In this document: positions 1 through 5,430 of the stretch, one piece after another
How the letters are laid out: each line of letters opens with the position of its first letter
Numbering within the stretch: position 1 is the stretch's first letter
DNA from: Balneolaceae bacterium
GTDB taxonomy: Bacteria > Bacteroidota > Rhodothermia > Balneolales > Balneolaceae
NCBI GenBank assembly: GCA_003555185.1
Contig: PWFZ01000251.1
Coordinates: forward strand, 1-7,271
Direction: 5' to 3'
DNA: 7,271 nucleotides
Position numbers and translations under genes: made by a program
Notes under the pieces: generated by a model
Databases searched by the model: none
Seen by the model: only the letters and a program-made list of their open reading frames with translations
What the model was told of the DNA's origin: nothing

Positions 1-125
1 GTAGGAGCGTTTAGAATTCCCTTTTTTCCATCTTCGAAAGCATGCCAGACGTTTTTCTGCCAGCCGAAAGGTTTCCATCCCTGTTCTATAAACCAATCTT
101 CAACAATTTTTTTGCCTAAGCTCAT
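1..125 (-). CDS. Lhr-like, ligase-associated DEXH-box helicase (N-terminal fragment)
   Basis: This is the start of a leftward gene cut by the window edge; the ATG is at 125-123 and 41 complete codons are visible. The peptide begins MSLGKKIVEDWFIEQGWKPF and continues to ...KKGILNAPT at the edge. The pattern of an aromatic/Gln Q-motif-like segment (GWKPFGWQ, residues 16-23) followed about 15 residues later by NAPT, where a Walker A GxGKT should come next, is what I know from the N-terminus of the Lhr-type helicases annotated as ligase-associated DNA damage response DEXH-box helicases. In that family the gene usually sits with an ATP-dependent DNA ligase, an MBL-fold exonuclease and a metallophosphoesterase, none of which is in view. 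The Walker A, DEXH box and all later motifs lie outside the window, so the call rests on about 41 residues. It is divergent from acs. Confidence 0.72.
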   Translation of the reverse strand, partial: MSLGKKIVEDWFIEQGWKPFGWQKNVWHAFEDGKKGILNAP

Positions 126-394
126 GTGTGATGACAATTAATCTAATGATTACGACAGGTCAACAGAATGAAGCCTCTGTTTCGTTTGATGGAGCAATAA
201 AAAACTGACAGAGTTTGTACATCAAACCAAAGAAAATGTTTGTGAGAACTATTTGAAATCATAAAATATCATCCACGAAACAAATTAAACCCCAAAGTTT
301 TTTAGAAAACACTTGAAAATGCCATGAAAAAGCTTCAACATAGAAGTGCTTCTTGCATCTATTAATCAGAAAATTAATTAACAGGTCGACTATC
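126..394. promoter_or_regulatory. Divergent intergenic region between the helicase gene and acs
   Basis: This 269-base AT-rich stretch must carry the promoters of both the leftward helicase gene and the rightward acs gene. I see no convincing -10/-35 pair, no tRNA and no small gene. The only structure noted is an 8-bp inverted repeat, GTTTGATG at 184-191 and CATCAAAC at 220-227, separated by 28 bases, plus a short GTTTG/CAAAC hairpin at 213-227 that shares its right arm. Either could be a protein-binding site. Neither is followed by a T-tract, so a terminator is unlikely. The Shine-Dalgarno signal before acs is poor (acagg at 381-385), as is common in this group. Confidence 0.4.
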
Positions 395-2293
395 ATGTGG
401 TTAAACATCAAATCTTACGACGAGTACAAAGATATTTACAAACAGAGCGAAACCGATCGCATGAAGTTTTGGGAGCATGAAGCAGGTACATTTTACTGGC
501 GAAAGAGCTGGGATAAAGTACACTCCGGTGGATTTGAGAAAGGGGACATCAAATGGTTTGAAGGCGGAAAGCTGAATATTACAGAAAATGCGCTCGATCG
601 TCACCTAAATACCATTGGACACAAAACCGCCTTTATTTTTGAGCCAAATCACCCGGATAGTTTTCGCCGAACAATAACTTACAGGCAGCTGCATGAAGAT
701 GTTTGCCGGTTTGCAAATGTACTGGAAAGCAAGGGAGTTGAAAAAGGGGATCGGGTTTGTATCTACATGGCGATGACCCCCGAGCTGATTATCGCTGCGC
801 TGGCCTGTGCCCGGATTGGTGCGGTTCACTCAATCGTTTTTGCGGGATTTTCTGCACAGGCACTGGCCGAGCGGATTAATGATTGCGATGCTAAAATGCT
901 GATTACCAACGATGGACTTCGTCGAGGAGACAAACACGTTCCGCTTAAAGATATTTCTGATGAAGCTCTTGAAAGCTGCCCCGGAGTGAAAAATGTAATT
1001 GTGTGTCAGCGAACCAATCGTGATATCGAATGGAAAGACGGACGTGATGAGTGGTGGCATATGCTGATTCGAAATGCATCAAAAAAACATACTGCTGTTG
1101 AAATGGATGCTGAAGATCCGCTCTTTATTCTGTACACATCAGGTTCAACGGGAAAGCCAAAGGGTGTGTTGCATACCTGCGGTGGCTATATGGTTTACAC
1201 GAGCTACACATTCCGCAATGTTTTTCAGGTTGAAGAAGAAGATGTGTATTGGTGTACAGCTGATGCCGGCTGGATAACAGGACATTCCTACATTATGTAC
1301 GGACCGCTTTTTAACGGCGCTACCGGGATTATTTTTGAGGGGACTCCCACATATCCTGATGCAGGCCGGCTTTGGGAAGTTTGTGAGAAATATAAGGTGA
1401 CTCACTTCTACACCGCCCCAACGGCTATTCGCGCGCTGATGAGTTACGATTTGGATTATGTGAAGAAATACGATCTCAGTTCTCTTAAAGTGCTGGGAAG
1501 TGTAGGCGAGCCGATCAATGAGGAGGCGTGGAACTGGTATAATGATCATATTGGCAGCGGAAAGTGCCCGATTGTGGACACTTGGTGGCAGACCGAAACC
1601 GGTGGGATTATGATTTCACCGCTGGCAGGAATCACACCTACGAAACCCGGATTTGCGACATTGCCGCTTCCCGGAATCAGCCCCACGCTGATGGACGAAG
1701 AAGGGAAAGAGATTGAAGGAAATGGTGTGAATGGAAATTTGTGTATCAAACATCCATGGCCGGGAATTGCCCGAACGGTTTGGGGAGATCACGACCGATA
1801 TATAAAAACCTATATGAGTGCCTATAAAGGGTTCTACTTTACCGGCGATGGCTGCCGCAGGGATGATGACGGTTACTATAGAATTACCGGTCGGGTGGAT
1901 GATGTACTGAATGTGTCAGGGCACAGACTGGGTACTGCCGAAATTGAGAATGCCATTGATGAACACAAAAATATAGTGGAAACGGCCATTGTCGGATATC
2001 CGCATGATGTGAAAGGCCAGGGTGTATTTGCTTTCATGATTTGCGAGAAAGTGCCTGATGACGTGGGAAAATTTAAAAAAGAGATTCACGATCTGGTTAC
2101 AAAAATTATCGGGCCAATTGCCAAACCGGATAAGATTCAGGTGGTGGCCGGACTTCCAAAAACCCGATCAGGGAAAATTATGCGTCGAATTTTACGTAAA
2201 ATTGCCGCTGATGACATGGATAACCTTGGCGATGTTTCAACTCTTTTAGATCCATCCGTTGTGGATGATATTAAAGAAGGAACTGCTTATTAG
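395..2293 (+). CDS. acs: Acetyl-CoA synthetase (AMP-forming acetate--CoA ligase)
   Basis: Cytoplasmic enzyme that makes acetyl-CoA from acetate, ATP and CoA through acetyl-AMP. With the ATG at 395 it has 632 residues, close to the usual 630-650. The N-terminal ACAS_N segment (about residues 6-60, DRMKFWEHEA) is present. The P-loop-like adenylation motif YTSGSTGKPKG is at 247-257 and DTWWQTETGG at 395-404. Trp398 matches Salmonella Trp414, which restricts the pocket to acetate, and this favours acetate over propionate. The motif GRVDDVLNVSG carries the hinge aspartate, and the C-terminal PKTRSGKIMRR motif holds Lys594, the residue that Pat-type acetyltransferases acetylate in other species. 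An in-frame TTG at 353 would add 14 residues (HLLIRKLINRSTI) with no family resemblance, so ATG 395 (MWLNIKSYDEYK) is preferred. It is followed by the split terminator at 2301-2457 and is probably monocistronic. Confidence 0.96.
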   Translation: MWLNIKSYDEYKDIYKQSETDRMKFWEHEAGTFYWRKSWDKVHSGGFEKGDIKWFEGGKLNITENALDRHLNTIGHKTAFIFEPNHPDSFRRTITYRQLHEDVCRFANVLESKGVEKGDRVCIYMAMTPELIIAALACARIGAVHSIVFAGFSAQALAERINDCDAKMLITNDGLRRGDKHVPLKDISDEALESCPGVKNVIVCQRTNRDIEWKDGRDEWWHMLIRNASKKHTAVEMDAEDPLFILYTSGSTGKPKGVLHTCGGYMVYTSYTFRNVFQVEEEDVYWCTADAGWITGHSYIMYGPLFNGATGIIFEGTPTYPDAGRLWEVCEKYKVTHFYTAPTAIRALMSYDLDYVKKYDLSSLKVLGSVGEPINEEAWNWYNDHIGSGKCPIVDTWWQTETGGIMISPLAGITPTKPGFATLPLPGISPTLMDEEGKEIEGNGVNGNLCIKHPWPGIARTVWGDHDRYIKTYMSAYKGFYFTGDGCRRDDDGYYRITGRVDDVLNVSGHRLGTAEIENAIDEHKNIVETAIVGYPHDVKGQGVFAFMICEKVPDDVGKFKKEIHDLVTKIIGPIAKPDKIQVVAGLPKTRSGKIMRRILRKIAADDMDNLGDVSTLLDPSVVDDIKEGTAY

Positions 2294-2314
2294 TTTTATC
2301 AGATCTCCCCTTGA

Positions 2315-2437
2315 GAGGCTGTGAGAAAATGCCACTGAAACACAGAAATACACTCTGTACTTTTCTGTGTTTCAGTGGCAATAAAGCACGATGGAATGAT
2401 TCATGATTTTGTTGATTCAACAGAATCTCACAGCCTC
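2315..2437. mobile_element. MITE-like 123-bp non-coding element with 12-bp terminal inverted repeats
   Basis: The ends are a perfect 12-bp inverted pair, GAGGCTGTGAGA at 2315-2326 and TCTCACAGCCTC at 2426-2437, flanked by TTGA and TCGA (3 of 4 identical; TCGA is itself palindromic), which fits a 4-bp target duplication. The interior holds no ORF of note: a 19-bp perfect hairpin at 2330-2380 and an asymmetric segment at 2381-2425 with a small dyad (TGTTGA/TCAACA) and two copies of TGATTCA (2397-2403, 2413-2419). Ends that read GAGGCTGTG... resemble terminal repeats of DDE-type insertion sequences, so a non-autonomous derivative of an IS is plausible, but I cannot assign a family. The alternative is a stable structured terminator or RNA with no mobile history; multiple copies elsewhere in the genome would decide. 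Confidence 0.5.
2330..2380. repeat. Perfect 19-bp inverted repeat (hairpin) inside the MITE-like element
   Basis: TGCCACTGAAACACAGAAA at 2330-2348 is matched exactly in reverse complement at 2362-2380, leaving a 13-base loop. Each arm shows a loose 8-base rhythm (CACTGAAA, CACAGAAA), which resembles the degenerate CAC-rich tandem octamers found as dispersed repeats in many bacterial genomes. It would form a strong cruciform or RNA hairpin and is nested inside the 26-bp outer stem. Confidence 0.85.
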
Positions 2438-2469
2438 TCGAGGGGAGATCTTTTTTTCAGCCCCTCCAA

Positions 2470-2546
2470 TTCAACTGAATCAGTTAAAAATCGATTAATT
2501 CAACCAAATTGGTTGAAAATGTGTATATTCAACTAAAATGGTTGAA
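2470..2546. promoter_or_regulatory. Three tandem 19-bp operator-like inverted repeats, 29-bp period
   Basis: Site 1 is 2470-2488 (TTCAACTGAATCAGTTAAA), site 2 is 2499-2517 (TTCAACCAAATTGGTTGAA) and site 3 is 2528-2546 (TTCAACTAAAATGGTTGAA). Site 2 is a perfect dyad with 9-bp arms around one base; sites 2 and 3 differ at two positions; site 1 is the most degenerate. Starts are exactly 29 bases apart with 10-base spacers. The last site ends 18 bases before the SatD-like start codon, so occupancy would cover the expected promoter. The probable role is repression or cooperative control of the 2565-3940 operon, either by the helix-turn-helix of its own first gene or by another winged-helix regulator (CAACC-N-GGTTG dyads are typical of ArsR-like proteins). 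The binding protein is unknown. Confidence 0.72.
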
Positions 2547-2564
2547 TAGTTAGTTAGAGGGCAT

Positions 2565-3224
2565 ATGATTGTATTGATTGGAGATATCATTGAGTCAAAA
2601 CAACTGAGTGGAAAAAAAAGGGAACAGGTTCAGGCATCGTTGCTAAAACAATTTGATGAAATAAACCGTGAATCTGACTCAATTGAAGCTCCTTATACCA
2701 TTACGCTGGGAGATGAGTTTCAGTCAGTATATGCAGATGCATCCACGCTTTGGGAGGATTGTTGGAAAATTCTTGCCGAGCTTCATCCCGTATCTGTTCG
2801 ATTTTCTGCAGCAATTGGTTCTATATCAACTCCAATTAATAACAAACAGGCAATAGGAATGGATGGACCTGCTTTTCATATCGCCCGTGATAGAATTGAG
2901 GAGATGAAAAAATCGAACCGGCTATTCAGTATTGACATTGAAGAAGCAGAAAACGATTCTGAAAAACAGGCGGTGGTGGATCTCATGAACAGCTCATTAA
3001 AGTTATTATCGAATGAGATGAAAAGTTGGAAGAAAATCAGATTTCAAATTCTCGTGATGCTCAACAGCGGCATGCCGGTGAAAGCTATCGCAAAAGGGCT
3101 GAATATTTCGGAAACGGCTGTCTATAAAAATCGCGAAGATGGTGACCTGGCACTTGTTATTGAACTCAAAGAAAGTGTGAAAAAGCTTTTAAACGTTGAA
3201 ATGACCCGAAGGAAAGACTCATGA
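2565..3224 (+). CDS. SatD-like protein with C-terminal helix-turn-helix
   Basis: A 219-residue soluble protein. The first ~125 residues match what I know of the SatD family (named from a Streptococcus mutans acid-tolerance operon; biochemical function not established): the start MIVLIGDIIESKQL, then TLGDEFQSVY (47-56), RFSAAIG (79-85) and MDGPAFHIARDRI (99-111). Asp7 in GDI, Asp50 in GDEFQ and the G-A-x-x-x-AR segment are ordered as in class III nucleotide cyclase palm domains, so a divergent cyclase-like fold is my inference. Residues about 158-195 (VKAIAKGLNISETAVYKNRE) form a clear helix-turn-helix, suggesting a DNA-binding regulator, possibly of its own triple operator. The start is supported by an AGAGG four bases upstream of the ATG (2556-2560). 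Its stop overlaps the next start as ATGA (3221-3224), indicating translational coupling. There is no signal peptide or membrane segment. Confidence 0.75.
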   Translation: MIVLIGDIIESKQLSGKKREQVQASLLKQFDEINRESDSIEAPYTITLGDEFQSVYADASTLWEDCWKILAELHPVSVRFSAAIGSISTPINNKQAIGMDGPAFHIARDRIEEMKKSNRLFSIDIEEAENDSEKQAVVDLMNSSLKLLSNEMKSWKKIRFQILVMLNSGMPVKAIAKGLNISETAVYKNREDGDLALVIELKESVKKLLNVEMTRRKDS

Positions 3225-3940
3225 ATCTTATTCTGTTTTTTATAACGATAAACCTGATTTTGATTTCACGGCTTGGCCTTACGTTTAAAGATCAGGGAGC
3301 TCCAGCGAGTTCTGTTTTAAAGATGTCGGCACTACCTCTGTTTTCTCTTCTTTTGATAGACATAAATTTAACGTGGTATATCTTGTTTATTTACCTGGTT
3401 TTTTACCCAGCGTTGTTTATTTATTTGGAGAAAAAAGCTGACCATCTATACCGCAACAGGTTGATCAGTTTAGCGATTCATGTATTTGTAATCGGTATGA
3501 TTTTCAGTCCGCTGTTTAGTGCAAATGTAAACCGATTATTCTTAGAGATCATTACAGGTCCGGAAGGGATCATTGAGGGAGTTTTATCATTACAGGTGCT
3601 TCTTTTTGGCCTTTTACTGGTGATGAACGAGATGAATATTGTGTTGAGATATTTAATGGAAAAGCTGAATCTGGCTTCGATTGGGGAAGTGGGCCAACCG
3701 GTCAATGATCAGGAGTATAATACCGGACGGATAATTGGAATGCTGGAGAGGATTTTTATTTTCATTTTTACCATTGCGGGTCAGTTTGCCGCCGTTGGAT
3801 TTATTCTCACGGCAAAAGGAGTGGTTCGCTATCAGGATTTTAAAGACCGCACATTTGCAGAGTACGTGTTAATTGGAACACTCTTATCTACACTCCTGGC
3901 TTTTGGAGCTGCATTGATTTTAAGTGGATTGATCAGCTGA
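3221..3940 (+). CDS. DUF3307-like polytopic membrane protein
   Basis: A 239-residue hydrophobic protein predicted to lie in the inner membrane with about six or seven helices (near residues 2-20, 36-50, 52-69, 81-100, 120-141, 172-198, 215-237). The region from about residue 169 (GRIIGMLERIFIFIF..., then GQFAAVGFILTAKGVVRY and AEYVLIGTLLS) is the part I recognise as typical of DUF3307 proteins, which commonly follow SatD-like genes. The usual DUF3307 N-terminus, with a His/Asp-containing HLLxDF-type motif, is not apparent, so the front half is divergent or only the C-terminal region is homologous. The ATG overlaps the upstream stop by 4 bases, so the two proteins are probably made in fixed proportion. 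Function unknown. It ends 14 bases from the convergent membrane-protein gene, with no clear hairpin terminator between them. Confidence 0.72.
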   Translation: MNLILFFITINLILISRLGLTFKDQGAPASSVLKMSALPLFSLLLIDINLTWYILFIYLVFYPALFIYLEKKADHLYRNRLISLAIHVFVIGMIFSPLFSANVNRLFLEIITGPEGIIEGVLSLQVLLFGLLLVMNEMNIVLRYLMEKLNLASIGEVGQPVNDQEYNTGRIIGMLERIFIFIFTIAGQFAAVGFILTAKGVVRYQDFKDRTFAEYVLIGTLLSTLLAFGAALILSGLIS

Positions 3941-3954
3941 TGAATGATTGCGAA

Positions 3955-4323
3955 TTAGTTCACCATAAATCCAATCATCAGAATAAAAATACTTAGTGCA
4001 AAGAGTATGAGACGGAAACGGGTTCGGATAATGATGGGATGAAAAAGCAATCCGTATGTAAATGGATATTTTTTCAGCCAGGCATAATATTGGACCCTAT
4101 GTGCTGCTCCCAGTGCTATTGTTACATGACCGTGGAGAAGGGTCAGCATAAACGGAAGCGCAAAAAATATTGCCCCCGGAAAAGAGATCACTCTTGGGAT
4201 ATGATACAGCTCACACAGGAAAAAGTAGGGCCAGGCGAAAATCAGCAGTAGCGGAACGGAGAGAACCCAATTGATGAAGCAGATCCTCAAAAAGTTTCGC
4301 TCGTTTAATTCAGAACTTGCCAT
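3955..4323 (-). CDS. Small membrane protein of unknown function
   Basis: A 122-residue protein that I cannot assign to a family. From the ATG at 4323 it has a short polar N-terminus (MASSELNERNFLRI), then hydrophobic stretches at about 15-39, 47-73 and 103-121. Between the last two lies a basic/aromatic segment (AAHRVQYYAWLKKYPF) with a nearby HGH (64-66), and two more Arg near 100-102. The layout suggests three or four membrane helices. An in-frame TTG at 4329 would add two residues, but the ATG is the simpler choice. The gene begins six bases after the kynA stop on the same strand, so it is almost certainly cotranscribed with the dioxygenase. Whether that means a role in tryptophan or kynurenine handling is a guess. 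The length and hydrophobicity make a chance ORF unlikely. Confidence 0.7.
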   Translation of the reverse strand: MASSELNERNFLRICFINWVLSVPLLLIFAWPYFFLCELYHIPRVISFPGAIFFALPFMLTLLHGHVTIALGAAHRVQYYAWLKKYPFTYGLLFHPIIIRTRFRLILFALSIFILMIGFMVN

Positions 4324-4329
4324 CAGCAA

Positions 4330-5112
4330 CTAAAATTTAGTTCGGATTTCCCACAGGTCGGGAAAAATTGGATTGTTTAACGTTTTGTATAGGTAAGATG
4401 CCCCTCCTGATCCACCTGTACCACGTTTTGTGCCAATGGTTCGTTCCACCATTTTCACGTGTCGGTATCGCCACTCCTGTAATCCTTCATCGTAATCTAC
4501 AAACAGTTCACAAAGAAGCGCAGCTTCGGGATCATTATTCATAATATGAATCAACTCTTGTTGATTTTTATCCGAACTTTCATGAATCAATCCCTGCTCA
4601 TTTACCCGTTTCGGAGTTTCTATATCAAACCCTTTTACCTGTAAGAAGGAACAGAAACTTTCCCAGAGGGTCTGTTCTTTTTGTCGCTCAATTAATTGTT
4701 GTTGTAGCTCGGGCTGATCTTTATGCACATCAATAATGTGTTTTGATCTCATTCCACACAAAATTTCCATCTCCCTGAATTGTACGGACTGAAAGCCGCT
4801 GGCCTGCTCCAGAAATCCACGAAAACTATTAAACTCGAGCGGAGTCATGGTTTCGAGAATGTCTACCTGAGACACCATTGTTTTTAAAATGGTAAGAACC
4901 CTGCGCATGGTTTTAGCTGATGCCCATGTTTTTCCTGCTTCAAGGTCCCGTCGAAGTTTGTCGAACTCATGCAAAATTTGTTTGAACCATAGTTCATAGC
5001 TTTGATGAATGACGATAAACAGCATTTCATCGTGTTCAACCGGTTCCGATTTTGGCTTTTGCAGATCAAGCAGTTCCTGTACTTTCAGGTAATTTGTGTA
5101 GGTCAGACTCAT
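4330..5112 (-). CDS. kynA: Tryptophan 2,3-dioxygenase
   Basis: Cytosolic heme enzyme that opens the indole ring of L-tryptophan with O2 to give N-formylkynurenine, the first step of the kynurenine pathway; family members are homotetramers. The 260 residues show the signature elements in order: HQSYELWFKQ (36-45) with the distal-pocket His36, LETMTPLEFNSFRGF (86-100) with Arg98 at the substrate-carboxylate position, ASGFQS (104-109), and RHVKMVERTIGTKRGTGGSGG (217-237) with His218 as the proximal heme ligand and Thr232 at the substrate-amine position. The His36-Arg98 spacing of 62 equals the spacing of His55-Arg117 in the Xanthomonas enzyme. The protein is slightly short at its N-terminus compared with typical bacterial members but complete in the catalytic core. 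No Shine-Dalgarno precedes the ATG. No kynureninase or formamidase gene is in the window; the small membrane-protein gene follows six bases after the stop. Confidence 0.96.
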   Translation of the reverse strand: MSLTYTNYLKVQELLDLQKPKSEPVEHDEMLFIVIHQSYELWFKQILHEFDKLRRDLEAGKTWASAKTMRRVLTILKTMVSQVDILETMTPLEFNSFRGFLEQASGFQSVQFREMEILCGMRSKHIIDVHKDQPELQQQLIERQKEQTLWESFCSFLQVKGFDIETPKRVNEQGLIHESSDKNQQELIHIMNNDPEAALLCELFVDYDEGLQEWRYRHVKMVERTIGTKRGTGGSGGASYLYKTLNNPIFPDLWEIRTKF

Positions 5113-5223
5113 GGAAAATTTTATTTTTCAATCGATTATGCGTTATTCTATTGTGGTAGAACCAAATGTACGAAAGTGAAACGCTTTTTCTTAAGGTTTG
5201 ATGTGTGATGTTGGAAATCGATC

Positions 5224-5254
5224 TTTTTGTCATCAATTTCAATTATCACAAAAA
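5224..5254. promoter_or_regulatory. Imperfect dyad, possible operator upstream of kynA
   Basis: The arms TTTTTGTCATCA (5224-5235) and TTATCACAAAAA (5243-5254) pair at 10 of 12 positions around a 7-base centre. The site lies 112 bases upstream of the kynA start and 177 bases before the kinase start, so it could serve either gene. The symmetric ACAAAAA/TTTTTGT ends could also act as a weak bidirectional hairpin. I cannot name a regulator. Confidence 0.3.
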
Positions 5255-5300
5255 CTGAAGGTATAGATGAATACATGTAAATTTGGAGTTTGTGGTGACA

Positions 5301-5380
5301 TCCCGCAGATAAAGTCGGGAATATCCGGCGTTATAGAATCCCCTCCCCGCGGAATCGGGACGCAAGTGCAAAGGGGAGAT
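5301..5380. repeat. GC-rich patch with nested short inverted repeats
   Basis: Visible pairs are TCCCG/CGGGA (5301-5305 with 5316-5320), TCCCCT/AGGGGA (5339-5344 with 5372-5377), and inside the latter CCCG/CGGG (5346-5349 with 5356-5359). The composition is distinctly richer in G and C than the flanks. It resembles the hairpin-type intergenic repeats common in this group, or a relic terminator, and has no T-tract. It lies 50-130 bases upstream of the kinase start, so it could also be 5' leader structure. Confidence 0.4.
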
Positions 5381-5430
5381 GTTGTGATTATATGCAGTGC
5401 TCTACACAGATCCATAAATTATTATAGAAA

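Larger units (their letters stand above)
2301..2457 (+). terminator. Intrinsic terminator of acs, apparently split by an insertion
   Basis: AGATCTCCCC (2301-2310) and GGGGAGATCT (2442-2451) are perfect 10-bp arms, and the right arm runs straight into seven Ts (2451-2457), the classic rho-independent layout starting eight bases after the acs stop. Instead of a tetraloop the arms enclose 131 bases. Reading TTGA (2311-2314) and TCGA (2438-2441) as a duplicated target, the ancestral hairpin would have been two 10-bp arms around a TCGA loop. In the present state the inserted DNA extends the stem: 2301-2326 pairs with 2426-2451 over 26 positions, 25 Watson-Crick plus one G-T. A transcript could therefore still fold into a long stem before the U-tract. 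The terminator is seen directly; the split history is inference. Confidence 0.65.
5113..5430. other. Divergent intergenic region between kynA and the sugar kinase
   Basis: This 318-base gap should hold both divergent promoters. I see no gene, tRNA or recognisable riboswitch. The left two thirds are AT-rich and contain an imperfect 31-base dyad at 5224-5254. The right third has a GC-rich patch (about 5301-5380) with short hairpins. No -10/-35 pair stands out and neither start codon has a clear Shine-Dalgarno sequence. Confidence 0.45.

Noticed and set aside
353..394. Upstream in-frame TTG start for acs
   Set aside because: It adds 14 residues (HLLIRKLINRSTI) unlike the family N-terminus and has no Shine-Dalgarno; the ATG at 395 fits the family start.
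1145..1549. 134-codon reverse-strand reading frame inside acs
   Set aside because: It lies wholly within a well-conserved enzyme gene and its translation shows no domain; it is a shadow of acs codon composition.
2470..2556. Possible CRISPR array or replication iterons because of the 29-bp period
   Set aside because: The repeated part is a dyad of 19 bases with 10-base spacers, only three copies that diverge, no cas genes and no replication initiator gene; an operator array is simpler.
2565..3940. Calling the SatD/DUF3307 pair a Pycsar- or CBASS-type defence system
   Set aside because: The cyclase resemblance is only motif-level, the membrane partner has no visible cyclic-nucleotide-binding domain, and there are no other defence genes around it. 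It is kept as a hypothesis in the findings only.
4039..4251. 70-codon forward reading frame opposite the small membrane protein
   Set aside because: Its Cys/Lys-rich translation has no recognisable pattern and it is antisense to a protein with coherent membrane helices in an evident operon.
5002..5208. 68-codon forward reading frame overlapping the kynA start
   Set aside because: Most of it is antisense to the conserved N-terminus of kynA; the remainder is AT-rich intergenic DNA with no start signal.
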